Notes: generated by a model not told the origin, from the sequence alone. DNA of 64,000 nucleotides from Ferriphaselus amnicola (GCF_000974685.2 NZ_AP018738.1:1798001-1862000); one strand, 5' to 3'. Shown: positions 51,675-60,608, counted from the first letter of the stretch. Translations and numbers: made by a program.

Positions 51675-53465
51675 TTACTCGTATTCACAATGCTGGATGA
51701 CCAATTGCAAACTTTGCCTGCCATTGTATTCATTGACACTCAGGCTGTACACGAAATGGGCCCGAGGCGGGAGTTCGTCCGCATGGTTGAACATGATCGC
51801 TTCGATCGGCACGCCCTCCCGCTCCAGTTTCAGCTTCAAATGCTTCTCGCCCACCACACGCTGGCTCGCCACCCCGAACTCTCCCTCAAAACTAGGCTGA
51901 GGGAAACCTTGTCCCCATACCTGCTGTTCAAGCGAACGAGCGAACTCCAACGAAAATTCAGCGGCAGTCAGTTCGCCGTCGGTCTCGATGACTTTGGTCA
52001 GGTCGGCGGTGCTGAGCAACTCTTGCGCGACGGCTTCGAATGCCGCGCGGAACGCCTCGAAGTGCTCGGTGCGCACGCTCACGCCCGCCGCCATCGCATG
52101 GCCGCCGAACTTCTGGATCAACTGCGGGTGGCGTTTGGACACCAGATCGAGCGCGTCGCGCAGGTGCAGGCCGGGGATGCTGCGCCCAGAACCTTTCAAT
52201 TCCTCTTCGTTGGCGCGGGCAAACGCGATCACCGGACGATGGAATCGATCTTTCAGGCGCGAAGCGAGGATGCCGATCACGCCCTGATGCCAATCTTCGT
52301 TGTATAGAGTGAGCGTATGGCCATCGCTGGGATCGACCTGTTCCAGCGCCGCCAGCGCAGATTCCTGCATATCGGCTTCGATGTCGCGCCGGGCGCGGTT
52401 CAGCTCATCGAGCTGCCGCGCCAGCTCAGCAGCCTCATCGGGATCATCGGTCAACAGGCAGCGGATGCCCAAGCTCATGTCCTCCAATCGTCCGGCGGCG
52501 TTCAAACGCGGCCCGACGACGAACCCGAGTTCATAGCTAGACACTTGCTCCACCTGTTTGCGTGCCATTTTCAGCAGTGCGTTGATACCGGCGCATCCAC
52601 GCCCAGCACGGATGCGCGCCAAACCTTGCTGGACGAGGATGCGGTTGTTCTGATCGAGTTTGACGACATCGGCGACGGTACCGAGTGCGACGAGGTCGAG
52701 CAAGGTAGCTAGATTCGGCTCAACTTGGATGCCCCTCTCCCCCGCCCCCTCTACCCGCAAGGAGTACGCCGGTGGGTGCCCCGCAGCTTCGCTGCGCCCC
52801 TCCCGCAGTCCCACTTGCGGGAGAGGGGAGTTGAATACCCCGCGCTGGCGCAGCTCCGCCCGTAGCGATAGCAACACATAGAACATCACCCCCACGCCCG
52901 CCAAATTCTTGCTTGGGAACGGGCAACCCGGCTGGTTCGGATTGACGATGCAAGCTGCATCTGGCAACTCATCTCCCGGCAAGTGGTGGTCAGTCACCAG
53001 CACTTCGATGCCGAGCCTATTGGCTTCGGCCACGCCGTCCACGCTGGCGATGCCGTTGTCCACGGTGACGATGATATCTGGCTCAAATCGGGCGGCAAGC
53101 TGCACGATCTGCGGTGTCAGCCCGTAGCCGTACTCGAACCGATTGGGCACGATGAACTCGACCCGCGCACCGAACATCTGCAAGCCGCGCACCGCCACGG
53201 CACACGCAGTCGCGCCGTCGGCGTCGTAATCAGCCACGACCAATAGTTTTTTCCCGTCAGCGATCGCATCTGCAAGTCTGACCGCCATCGCAGTAATGCC
53301 CTTCATCGTCTCGAACGATAAGAGCCGCGTCAAACCACCGGCCAACTCGTCCGCATGTGTCACGCCACGCGCCGCATAGACGCGCGCAAGCAATGGCGTG
53401 ATCCCAGAATCGGCTAGCGTTTGGGCCGTTTCAGCGGAGTAGTTTCGAGTAGCGATTCTTGGCAT
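51675..53465 (-). CDS. recJ: Single-stranded-DNA-specific exonuclease RecJ
   Basis: 5'-3' single-strand exonuclease of mismatch repair and RecF-type recombination. 596 residues from the ATG at 53465 (MPRIATRNYS). DHH-family motifs are intact: VVADYDADGATA, TVDNGIAS, VTDHHLPGDELPDA, ALGTVADVVKLD, then DHHA1 with KFGGHAMAAGVSV. An insertion of about 36 residues (after RGVF, up to VEPNL) is encoded by a palindromic repeat that keeps the frame; family members have only a few residues there. Whether the enzyme is fully active is unknown. Confidence 0.94.
   Translation of the reverse strand: MPRIATRNYSAETAQTLADSGITPLLARVYAARGVTHADELAGGLTRLLSFETMKGITAMAVRLADAIADGKKLLVVADYDADGATACAVAVRGLQMFGARVEFIVPNRFEYGYGLTPQIVQLAARFEPDIIVTVDNGIASVDGVAEANRLGIEVLVTDHHLPGDELPDAACIVNPNQPGCPFPSKNLAGVGVMFYVLLSLRAELRQRGVFNSPLPQVGLREGRSEAAGHPPAYSLRVEGAGERGIQVEPNLATLLDLVALGTVADVVKLDQNNRILVQQGLARIRAGRGCAGINALLKMARKQVEQVSSYELGFVVGPRLNAAGRLEDMSLGIRCLLTDDPDEAAELARQLDELNRARRDIEADMQESALAALEQVDPSDGHTLTLYNEDWHQGVIGILASRLKDRFHRPVIAFARANEEELKGSGRSIPGLHLRDALDLVSKRHPQLIQKFGGHAMAAGVSVRTEHFEAFRAAFEAVAQELLSTADLTKVIETDGELTAAEFSLEFARSLEQQVWGQGFPQPSFEGEFGVASQRVVGEKHLKLKLEREGVPIEAIMFNHADELPPRAHFVYSLSVNEYNGRQSLQLVIQHCEYE
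52725..52832. repeat. Palindromic element inserted in frame in recJ
   Basis: About 108 bp (36 codons) with inverted-repeat ends, CCCCTCTCCC on the left and GGGAGAGGGG on the right. A second pair is CTACCCGCAAG/CTTGCGGGAG, and the centre is a GCAGC-TTC-GCTGC hairpin. Such CCCTCTCCC palindromes are normally intergenic. Here it is translated on the minus strand without a stop. Confidence 0.7.
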
Positions 53466-53595
53466 GGTCAGCCTGAGTGATGTATGGAGTGAGGCGAAGT
53501 TTAGCAGAGACGGAGCGCCGCGTTTTTTGTCCACTTTATCCTGCACTCAGGTAAAATGCGCACCGTTTTGAAACACATAAACTTTTAGGAATATC

Positions 53596-54831
53596 GTGGC
53601 ACTGATAGTTCAAAAATACGGCGGCACATCCGTCGGCACCCCGGAGCGCATCAAGAACGTCGCGCGCCGTGTCGCAAAATTCAAGGCACAAGGACACCAA
53701 GTCGTCGTCGCCGTCTCCGCCATGAGTGGTGAAACCAACCGCCTGATCGCACTGGCCAAAGAGATCCAGTCTGAACCCGATCCGCGCGAGCTTGACGTGA
53801 TCGTCTCCACCGGCGAGCAAGTCACCATCGGCCTGCTGGCGATGGCGCTCAAGGAGCAAGGTCTGAAAGCCAAGAGTTACACCGGCGACCAAGTCAAGAT
53901 CCTCACCGACAGCGCCTTCACCAAAGCTCGCATCATCAGCATCGACGAGCAGAACATCCGCGCCGATCTGGACAACGATTGCGTCGTCGTCGTCGCGGGA
54001 TTCCAAGGCGTCGATGAGCACGGCAACATCACCACGCTGGGACGCGGCGGTTCGGACACCACCGGCGTAGCACTTGCCGCTGCGCTCAAGGCCGACGAAT
54101 GCCAGATCTACACCGACGTGGATGGCGTCTATACCACCGACCCGCGCGTCGTACCTGAAGCGCGCCGCCTGAAGAGCATCACCTTCGAAGAGATGCTGGA
54201 AATGGCCAGCCTCGGCTCCAAGGTGCTACAGATCCGCTCGGTCGAATTCGCTGGCAAATACAAAGTAAAGTTACGCGTACTCTCCTCGTTCCTCGAAGAA
54301 CCGGGCGAAGGCACGCTGATCACGTTTGAGGAAGATAACAAAATGGAACAGGCCATCATCTCCGGCATCGCTTTCAACCGCGACGAAGCCAAGATCACCG
54401 TCATCGGCGTACCCGACAAGCCCGGAATCGCTTACCAGATCCTCGGCCCAGTCTCGGATGCCAACATCGACGTGGACATGATCATTCAGAACGTCGGCAC
54501 CGATGGCAGCACGGACTTCTCGTTCACCGTCAACCGCAGCGAGTTCACCAAGGCGATGGACATTCTGAAGAATCAGGTTCAGCCGCACATTGGCGCACGC
54601 AACGTGGTCGGCGACAACAAGACCGCCAAGGTTTCCGTCGTCGGCGTAGGCATGCGTTCGCATGTCGGCATCGCCAGCAAGATGTTCCGCACCTTGGCCG
54701 AAGAAGGCATCAATCTGCAAATGATCTCCACCTCCGAGATCAAGATTTCTGTCGTCATCGACGAGAAATATCTGGAATTGGCCGTGCGCGTACTGCACAA
54801 GGCCTTCGATCTGGATCAGGAAGACGCATAA
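53596..54831 (+). CDS. lysC: Aspartate kinase
   Basis: First step of the aspartate pathway to Lys, Thr, Met and diaminopimelate. 411 residues, starting at a GTG with TTTTAGGA upstream. The kinase domain shows VQKYGGTSV, STGEQVTIGLLAMAL, GRGGSDTTGVALAAAL and YTDVDGVYTTDPR. Two C-terminal ACT domains (from about residue 265) bind the feedback effector, probably lysine with or without threonine. Monocistronic; it is followed by tRNA-Ser with its own promoter. Confidence 0.97.
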   Translation: MALIVQKYGGTSVGTPERIKNVARRVAKFKAQGHQVVVAVSAMSGETNRLIALAKEIQSEPDPRELDVIVSTGEQVTIGLLAMALKEQGLKAKSYTGDQVKILTDSAFTKARIISIDEQNIRADLDNDCVVVVAGFQGVDEHGNITTLGRGGSDTTGVALAAALKADECQIYTDVDGVYTTDPRVVPEARRLKSITFEEMLEMASLGSKVLQIRSVEFAGKYKVKLRVLSSFLEEPGEGTLITFEEDNKMEQAIISGIAFNRDEAKITVIGVPDKPGIAYQILGPVSDANIDVDMIIQNVGTDGSTDFSFTVNRSEFTKAMDILKNQVQPHIGARNVVGDNKTAKVSVVGVGMRSHVGIASKMFRTLAEEGINLQMISTSEIKISVVIDEKYLELAVRVLHKAFDLDQEDA

Positions 54832-54834
54832 CGT

Positions 54835-54863
54835 TTGACCAAAACAGGGCGATGGGGTATTCT
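54835..54863 (+). promoter_or_regulatory. Promoter of tRNA-Ser
   Basis: TTGACC (54835-54840), 17-bp spacer, TATTCT (54858-54863). The predicted start is about 5 bp before the mature tRNA 5' end. Confidence 0.7.
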
Positions 54864-54874
54864 CCGCGCCCGTT

Positions 54875-54968
54875 GGAGAGGTGGCCGAGAGGTCGAAGGC
54901 ACACCCCTGCTAAGGGTGCATACGAGCTAAAACTTGTATCGAGGGTTCGAATCCCTCCCTCTCCGCCA
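54875..54968 (+). tRNA. tRNA-Ser (anticodon GCT)
   Basis: 94 nt including encoded CCA. The acceptor stem is GGAGAGG/CCTCTCC with discriminator G. The anticodon stem CACCC/GGGTG encloses CTGCTAA with anticodon GCT. The long variable arm is ATACGAGCTAAAACTTGTAT and the T loop TTCGAAT is regular. Reads AGC/AGT. Confidence 0.97.
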
Positions 54969-54976
54969 GTTGCAAC

Positions 54977-55010
54977 AAAGAGCCCTTGGAAACAAGGGCT
55001 CTTTTGTTTC
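54977..55010 (+). terminator. Intrinsic terminator of tRNA-Ser
   Basis: A 12-bp stem AAAGAGCCCTTG/CAAGGGCTCTTT with a GAAA tetraloop followed by TGTTTC. It begins 9 bp after the tRNA and lies just before the convergent mog stop. Confidence 0.9.
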
Positions 55011-55014
55011 TAGC

Positions 55015-55557
55015 TTAGGCGTTCGATTTGGCGTGAGCTGGCCGGAATGCCTTGCACTGTCGCGGATCGGATTCCAGATAAGCACCTTCGATCAGGTCGA
55101 TGCAATATGGGATCGCCGGGAACACCGCATTCAGGCAATCATCGATAGCAGAAGGTTTACCGGGTAAATTCACGATGAGCGACTTACCACGGATGCCTGC
55201 CGTCTGCCGCGACAGGATCGCGGTCGGCACGAACTTCAACGAAGCTGCGCGCATCAATTCACCGAAGCCCGGCATCATCTTCTGACACACCGCTTCAGTC
55301 GCCTCCGGCGTGACATCGCGCAGCGCTGGGCCAGTGCCGCCAGTGGTGACGATCAAACTGCAATTTTCCACGTCAGCAAGCTCGATCAACGTCTGCTCGA
55401 TCAGCCCCTGTTCGTCGGGAATGACCCGCGACACCGCTTCCCATTCTGAGGTCAATACCCGCGCGAACCAAGCCTGCATCGCTGGGCCGCCTTTGTCTTC
55501 GTACTCGCCGCGACTGGCGCGATCAGAGACTGTCACAAAACCGATACGTGCTTTCAT
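55015..55557 (-). CDS. mog: Molybdopterin adenylyltransferase
   Basis: Activates molybdopterin with ATP before molybdenum insertion. 180 residues. Key segments are GFVTVSDRASRGEYEDKGGP, SLIVTTGGTGPALRDVTPEAT and LPGKPSAIDDCL. No moaB gene is in the window. Last gene of the minus-strand cofactor run, 80 bp after moeA. Confidence 0.95.
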   Translation of the reverse strand: MKARIGFVTVSDRASRGEYEDKGGPAMQAWFARVLTSEWEAVSRVIPDEQGLIEQTLIELADVENCSLIVTTGGTGPALRDVTPEATEAVCQKMMPGFGELMRAASLKFVPTAILSRQTAGIRGKSLIVNLPGKPSAIDDCLNAVFPAIPYCIDLIEGAYLESDPRQCKAFRPAHAKSNA

Positions 55558-55636
55558 AGCATTCCATTTCTATTTCAAAGGTCAAATAAGGCGAGGACGA
55601 GCGAACGACGAAGCCAACGTAGTTTCACCGACGAAA

Positions 55637-56875
55637 TCACCATTCCCCGCCCGACTCACCTTGAAAACCCGTGCCATCGAGCAACTGCACCGTGACCATC
55701 TCACCGGCTGCGATGCCCTTGCTCTCTGCGGGAATCACCATCAACCCTTCCGCCATCGCCATCGAGTGCAAGATACCGCTCCCCTGATTGCCCGTCGGCG
55801 TTGCCAACCTTTCGTCAGCCACCTTACTCAGCATGACGCGCACGAAGTCCGTCCGACCTGGCCTGTGCTTCACATCACGCGCCAGCTTGACGCTCACCGT
55901 GGCGCGATGCAGCTTGGCCAGCCCCATGATGGATCGCAATGCCGGTGCGACGAACTGCTCGAAGCACACCATGCTGGAAACAGGATTGCCCGGCAGCCCG
56001 AATATCCAAGTCAGCGGAGCGACTCCGAATGCCATCGGATGCCCCGGTTTCATCGCCACGCCCCAGAACTTCATCTGCACGCCCAGCGCTTCCAGTGTCG
56101 GACGCACGTAGTCGTGTACGCCGACCGAGGTGCCGCCGGACACCAGCAGCACGTCGAACTGCAAGCCACGTTGCAGCAAGCCGCGCAGGTGATCGGGATC
56201 GTCGCGGGCGATGCCTAGCAGCACCGGCTCGATGCCCAGCGCCTGCACCTGCGCCATCAGCGCGTAGCTATTGGCATCGGGGATCTTGTTGGCATCGATG
56301 GGCTCGTCCAGCCCTTCCAACTCGTCGCCCGTGGAAAGGATCGCCACGCGCGGCTGGCGATAGACCAGCACGCTGCTCGCCTTGACCATCGCCAACATAC
56401 CGACCACACCCGGCGTGATCTCGGTACCCGCAGCCAGCACCACCTCGCCGGTTCTCATGCTCTCACCGCGTTCGCGGATATCGTTGCCAGACTTCACCGT
56501 AACAGCTATTTGCACGTGGTCATCGACCTGCGCATGCGTATCCTCGACACGAATCACCGCGTCGGCTCCCTGAGGCACCGGTGCACCGGTCATGATGCGC
56601 GCGCACTGACCGGCGGCCAGCACTTTCTGCGGCATGTCGCCCGCCTTGATGTCCTCGATGATCTCCAGCACCGCTGGAGCATTCGCCACATCCGCACTGC
56701 GGATAGCGAAGCCGTCCATCGCCGACACGTCATACGGCGGCTGGTCGCGGTTGGCGCGCACATCGTCTGCCAGCACCCGCCCCAACGCCTGCTGCAAAGG
56801 CACAGATTCCGTACCGAGTCGTCTCATCGTTTCGATCACGCATCGCTGCGCCGCTGCCACCGTCAAACCGTTCAT
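55637..56875 (-). CDS. moeA: Molybdopterin molybdenumtransferase
   Basis: Inserts molybdate into adenylylated molybdopterin. 412 residues from the ATG at 56875 (MNGLTVAAAQRCVIETM); GAGG lies five bases upstream. The long open frame upstream is inside mobA and is not used. Motifs are DVSAMDGFAIRS, VLAAGTEITPGVVGMLA, LSTGDELEGL, VSGGTSVGVHDYV and GLPGNPVSS. It begins 7 bp after the mobA stop. Confidence 0.95.
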   Translation of the reverse strand: MNGLTVAAAQRCVIETMRRLGTESVPLQQALGRVLADDVRANRDQPPYDVSAMDGFAIRSADVANAPAVLEIIEDIKAGDMPQKVLAAGQCARIMTGAPVPQGADAVIRVEDTHAQVDDHVQIAVTVKSGNDIRERGESMRTGEVVLAAGTEITPGVVGMLAMVKASSVLVYRQPRVAILSTGDELEGLDEPIDANKIPDANSYALMAQVQALGIEPVLLGIARDDPDHLRGLLQRGLQFDVLLVSGGTSVGVHDYVRPTLEALGVQMKFWGVAMKPGHPMAFGVAPLTWIFGLPGNPVSSMVCFEQFVAPALRSIMGLAKLHRATVSVKLARDVKHRPGRTDFVRVMLSKVADERLATPTGNQGSGILHSMAMAEGLMVIPAESKGIAAGEMVTVQLLDGTGFQGESGGEW

Positions 56876-56882
56876 CATTTCC

Positions 56883-57461
56883 TCATTGCCGTGCCGCCGC
56901 GACATCCTGCGGCGTATCCAGATCAAAAAAACTACGGAGCTGCGGATCGCACGCCCGCAACTCCGCCTCATCCACAAAGCATACGTCCAGCTTGCCCAAC
57001 ATCCCGCGCAAGCTGAGGTCGCCACTCGCCAGAGATGTGCGCATCGCCTCCAATGCACTTGCCGCATAGAATGCCGCCAATGGCTGCGGATGCCCGCCCA
57101 CCATCGGCACCACCGCCTGATGTCCAGCGCGAAAATCTGCCAGCTTCACGACCAACGCTGGCGACACGAACGGCATATCGCACGCCACCGCAAACACCCA
57201 CGGCGTTTCAGCCTGTGCAAGCCCGGCAATCAAGCCGGCCAACGGCCCGCTAGCCGTCACTTCGTCGCACACTTGCCGCAATTCCAAACCGACACGTTGC
57301 TGACGAACACTGACGATCACGCGGGGAAAGATCGCCTGCATCGTCCCCGTCACCCGCTCCAGCAAACTCTTTCCATCGAGCACCAGCGTCGCTTTATCCT
57401 GCCCCATGCGACGCGAATCGCCGCCTGCAAGAATCAGCGCGGTGCAATCCTCGATGCTCAT
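56883..57461 (-). CDS. mobA: Molybdenum cofactor guanylyltransferase
   Basis: Links GMP to Mo-molybdopterin to give the MGD form used by DMSO-reductase-family enzymes such as nitrate reductases and formate dehydrogenases. 192 residues. The nucleotide-binding start LILAGGDSRRMGQDKATL and VACDMPFVSPALV are typical. It overlaps mobB by 4 bp. Confidence 0.95.
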   Translation of the reverse strand: MSIEDCTALILAGGDSRRMGQDKATLVLDGKSLLERVTGTMQAIFPRVIVSVRQQRVGLELRQVCDEVTASGPLAGLIAGLAQAETPWVFAVACDMPFVSPALVVKLADFRAGHQAVVPMVGGHPQPLAAFYAASALEAMRTSLASGDLSLRGMLGKLDVCFVDEAELRACDPQLRSFFDLDTPQDVAAARQ

Positions 57462-57943
57462 AGTTTCAGGATGAAATCAACAATGCCATCGACATCGTCC
57501 AGCGCAAAATGCGGCAACTGCGGGAATGCCTCATCAACATCGGTCACCAGCGCGACCAAACCATTCTCGACCGTACAGCGCGGCGTCGGGTTATGCGCAC
57601 GGCGAACCACCTCGATCTTCGCCCCCGGAGCCAACGAAAACCCCTCCGCCAGTACCAGATCAGCCTCGCCAATGAAGCGCTGCGCCAATTGCTGCGGATC
57701 GCGTTCAACAATCTCTTTCGCGACCAACTGCACGCCCTCCCCCGTCACCAGCATACTCAACGCCGCCCCCGCTTGGGTGTAGCGCCAGCTATCCTTGCCC
57801 GGCGTATCGAGTTGCACCTGATGATGCGCGTGCTTGATTGTCGCGACCCGCAGTCCGCGTTGTGCAAACTCACGCACCAATTTCTCGACTAGAGTAGTTT
57901 TACCGGAGCCGGAATGGCCGACGAAGGTTAGTGTTTTTGCCAT
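57458..57943 (-). CDS. mobB: Molybdopterin-guanine dinucleotide biosynthesis adapter protein
   Basis: GTP-binding accessory factor for MobA. 161 residues from the ATG at 57943 (MAKTLTFVGHSGSGKTTLVE), with Walker A GHSGSGKTTL. IKHAHHQVQLDTPGKDSWR is the conserved region after it, and ADLVLAEGFS is the Walker B-like part. The upstream 14 codons of the open frame lack family character. Confidence 0.94.
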   Translation of the reverse strand: MAKTLTFVGHSGSGKTTLVEKLVREFAQRGLRVATIKHAHHQVQLDTPGKDSWRYTQAGAALSMLVTGEGVQLVAKEIVERDPQQLAQRFIGEADLVLAEGFSLAPGAKIEVVRRAHNPTPRCTVENGLVALVTDVDEAFPQLPHFALDDVDGIVDFILKL

Positions 57944-58031
57944 AAGAAACAACCCGCCATTTTCATGCGTATTGAGAGTCGTCAACCAACCGTCGCGCCA
58001 CTTTAATAGTGAGGCTCAAAAGTTTGCGCCA

Positions 58032-58385
58032 TTAGTTGCACCATTGTGTCTCACAAGGAATGCCATTAGAGCGTCCCCCGTCCATTTTGACTCCAGGGCA
58101 GTTTTGTAAAAAGAACTTAGCTTCCTCGCAGGAGGTCATTTGAGAGCAATAGATTCTGCCGTCGCAACTAAATGCATGTGTGGGCGGTGTTACGACTACG
58201 GGCTCGCTATACCCATGCCCAGCTTCCGACGCTTCAATACCAATTACGTCCTGCGTCGATGGCCTTGTATCCTTGCTCGGTGTGCTTTGCTGTTCGCCAA
58301 CCACTGCAGCCCGCTCATTCTCGAATTTTGTATAGCCATTCCAAATCAAAGCAACTAGAACAGACAGGATGACAATCTTCCTCAA
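58032..58385 (-). CDS. Secreted or anchored protein with excalibur-like domain
   Basis: 117 residues. An N-terminal hydrophobic segment (about 3-17) is a signal or membrane anchor, followed by a polar linker (20-70). The C-terminal domain, FSCDGRIYCSQMTSCEEAKF through GIPCETQWC, has six regularly spaced cysteines and acidic residues; it matches the excalibur-type domain also found fused to cold-shock/DUF1294 proteins, proposed to bind calcium. Composition is more AT-rich than the flanking cofactor genes. It sits between mobB and moaE without an obvious link to cofactor synthesis. Confidence 0.8.
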   Translation of the reverse strand: MRKIVILSVLVALIWNGYTKFENERAAVVGEQQSTPSKDTRPSTQDVIGIEASEAGHGYSEPVVVTPPTHAFSCDGRIYCSQMTSCEEAKFFLQNCPGVKMDGGRSNGIPCETQWCN

Positions 58386-58458
58386 GATTCAACCTCCAAT
58401 AATGTGTGCTCAATGTTGTGCATCTTTACACAACTGGTCGAAAGATTTTCATCGATTC

Positions 58459-58884
58459 CTACGGATGCGGCGTAACCCACGCCTCGCCTGCTGGCGTGAT
58501 CTCTTTCTTCCAGATCGGTACGCGCTGTTTGAGTTCGTCGATGATCCAGCGGCAGGCATCGAAGGCGGCAGCACGGTGTTCGGCGGCGGCGGCGATGAAG
58601 ACGATGTTGTCACCGGCGCGGACGGTGGTAACGCGGTGGACGATGCGGGCATCGATGAGTTTGAAATTCGCGATGGCTTCCGTGCGCAGCTTGTTCATCT
58701 CGGCGAGTGCCATGCTGCCGTAGGCTTCAAAGCTGATTTCGCTGACATCGCGCCCTTCGGAGAAGTCACGCGCACAACCAAGGAAGGTGGCAATGCCGCC
58801 GATGCGCAGCGAGCTGGCTTTCAGTGCGGCGATCTCGGCATCCTGGGAGAAATCTTCTTGCTGGATACGAACGGGATCTTCCAT
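58459..58884 (-). CDS. moaE: Molybdopterin synthase catalytic subunit
   Basis: Large subunit that transfers sulfur from MoaD thiocarboxylate to precursor Z. 141 residues. Typical segments are GGIATFLGCARD, GDVSEISFEAYGSMALAEM-like sequence, HRVTTVRAGDNIVFIAAAA and IWKKEITPAGEAWV, where the catalytic Lys lies. It follows moaD directly. Confidence 0.95.
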   Translation of the reverse strand: MEDPVRIQQEDFSQDAEIAALKASSLRIGGIATFLGCARDFSEGRDVSEISFEAYGSMALAEMNKLRTEAIANFKLIDARIVHRVTTVRAGDNIVFIAAAAEHRAAAFDACRWIIDELKQRVPIWKKEITPAGEAWVTPHP

Positions 58885-58885
58885 C

Positions 58886-59125
58886 TCAACCTCCCGAGAA
58901 TTTCGCCATCAAGGCGATCTCGTCGCCATCGGCCAGCGCCAGTTGCCGGTCGGTCACCCGCGTCTGGTTGACGGCGATGAAACTGACGATGTCCAGCGCG
59001 CCGGGGTGCGCAACGCTCAAGCTCTCGATGACATCCTGCAAGCACATCCCGGCCGCGAACGGCTGGTCCAGCTCGCGCCGCCCTACCCGATCGGCCACCG
59101 GGCCGAAGAACAACAGGCGGATCAT
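58886..59125 (-). CDS. moaD: Molybdopterin synthase sulfur carrier subunit
   Basis: 79-residue ubiquitin-fold protein ending in the required GG (MAKFSGG), which is adenylated and thiocarboxylated. The start IRLLFFGPVADRVG is typical. Overlaps moaC by 4 bp. Confidence 0.94.
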   Translation of the reverse strand: MIRLLFFGPVADRVGRRELDQPFAAGMCLQDVIESLSVAHPGALDIVSFIAVNQTRVTDRQLALADGDEIALMAKFSGG

Positions 59126-59607
59126 GCCTCGCCCCTGCGCCAGATGCCGCTCTTGCCGCCGCGCTTCTCTTCGAGCTGGATAGATTCGATGCGCATGCCT
59201 CTATCCATCGCCTTGCACATGTCGTACACGGTGAGCAACGCGGTGCTGGCGGCGGTCAGCGCCTCCATCTCCACACCGGTCTGACCAACGCATTTGGCGA
59301 TGACTTCGACGCGCAGTCCGGCGCTGTCGGCAGTCTCGCTGAAGCTGACTTCCACGCCGGTAAGCGGCAGGCTGTGGCACATGGGGATGATGTCCGGCGT
59401 GCGTTTGGCGGCCATCACCGCTGCAACATCGGCCACCGCCAGCACGTCACCCTTGGCGATGCGCCCTTCTCGGATACGCGCCAGCGTCTCCGGCTGCATA
59501 CGGATGATGCCGCTGGCGACGGCGACGCGCTGGGTATCCGGCTTATTAGACACGTCCACCATGCGGGCACGGCCCGCGCTGGAAAAATGGGTAAGTTCAT
59601 CGTTCAT
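59122..59607 (-). CDS. moaC: Cyclic pyranopterin monophosphate synthase
   Basis: Second step of molybdopterin synthesis, converting the MoaA product to cPMP. 161 residues, the usual size. Segments MVDVSNKPDTQRVAVASG, TPDIIPMCHSLPLTGVEV and GVEMEALTAASTALLTVYDM are diagnostic, with the catalytic Lys/Asp region at the C-terminal side (DMCKAMDRGM). Located between moaA and moaD. Confidence 0.96.
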   Translation of the reverse strand: MNDELTHFSSAGRARMVDVSNKPDTQRVAVASGIIRMQPETLARIREGRIAKGDVLAVADVAAVMAAKRTPDIIPMCHSLPLTGVEVSFSETADSAGLRVEVIAKCVGQTGVEMEALTAASTALLTVYDMCKAMDRGMRIESIQLEEKRGGKSGIWRRGEA

Positions 59608-59610
59608 GGT

Positions 59611-60594
59611 TCAACCTCCGGTCTTCGACATCACGCGGATGATTTTACCGGGCTGCTCGCGGAATTCGTGGCGTTGCGGCTTGAGTTCGATGGCGCTGCG
59701 GATGGCGGCATCCAGTTCGGCATCGCTGATACCCACGCGCAACAAGGGACGCAGGGGGAACTGGTGTTCCTGCCCCAGACAAAGATACAGCGTGCCGTCT
59801 ACCGACAGGCGCACACGGTTGCAGGTCTCGCAGAAATGCTGCGACAGCGGCGTGATGAAGCCGACGCTGAAACTGCCATCCGGCGACACCAGATAACGCG
59901 CCGGTCCGCCGCCGCTGATGATGCCATCGACCAGACCGAAACGGTCTTGCAGACGCTGGCGGATGGGCTGAAGATCGACGAATCCAGCGCTGCGTCCGGT
60001 CTCGCCCATCGGCATGGTCTCGATCAGGCGCAGCACGAAACCATGCTGGGCGCAAAACTCGGCCATGTCGTCGATCTCGTCTTCGTTCACACCCGCCATC
60101 ACCACCATGTTGATCTTGATCGGCGCGAAGCCGCAACGCTTGGCCTCGATTAGACCGTCGAGGACCTGCGCCAATGCGTCGCGGCGGGTGATGTCGAACA
60201 CGCGCTCAGCGCAGAGCGAATCGAGGCTAACGTTGAGGCGGGAGATCCCCGCCGATTTGAGTACTGCGGCCTGCTTCGCCAACTGCGTAGCGTTGGTGCT
60301 CAGCGAAATATCTTGCGCGCCGGGCACAGTAGCCAGCCGACCGACCAAGCTACTCAGGTTGCGGCGCAGCAACGGCTCACCGCCGGTGATGCGAAAACGT
60401 GATGTACCCAAGCGCGCGAACGCCGCGACGACGCGCTCGATCTCGGCGTAGGTGAGCCAGTCCTGCGGCTCTTCGTAGTCGCTGAATCCCTGCGGCATAC
60501 AGTAACTGCAACGCATGTCGCAGCGGTCGGTGACCGAGATGCGCAGGTAGTCGATACGACGACCGAAGCGGTCTTGCAAAACGTCAGGCTGCAC
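59611..60594 (-). CDS. moaA: GTP 3',8-cyclase (radical SAM)
   Basis: First step of molybdenum-cofactor synthesis. 327 residues. The N-terminal radical SAM cluster motif is CDMRCSYCMP. The C-terminal second 4Fe-4S cluster is CETCNRVRLSVDGTLYLCLG, and the C-terminal GG required for activity is present (MSKTGG). It follows a small unknown gene by 14 bp and heads the moaA-moaC-moaD-moaE run. Confidence 0.97.
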   Translation of the reverse strand: MQPDVLQDRFGRRIDYLRISVTDRCDMRCSYCMPQGFSDYEEPQDWLTYAEIERVVAAFARLGTSRFRITGGEPLLRRNLSSLVGRLATVPGAQDISLSTNATQLAKQAAVLKSAGISRLNVSLDSLCAERVFDITRRDALAQVLDGLIEAKRCGFAPIKINMVVMAGVNEDEIDDMAEFCAQHGFVLRLIETMPMGETGRSAGFVDLQPIRQRLQDRFGLVDGIISGGGPARYLVSPDGSFSVGFITPLSQHFCETCNRVRLSVDGTLYLCLGQEHQFPLRPLLRVGISDAELDAAIRSAIELKPQRHEFREQPGKIIRVMSKTGG

Positions 60595-60608
60595 GTTGGC
60601 GACTCCGC

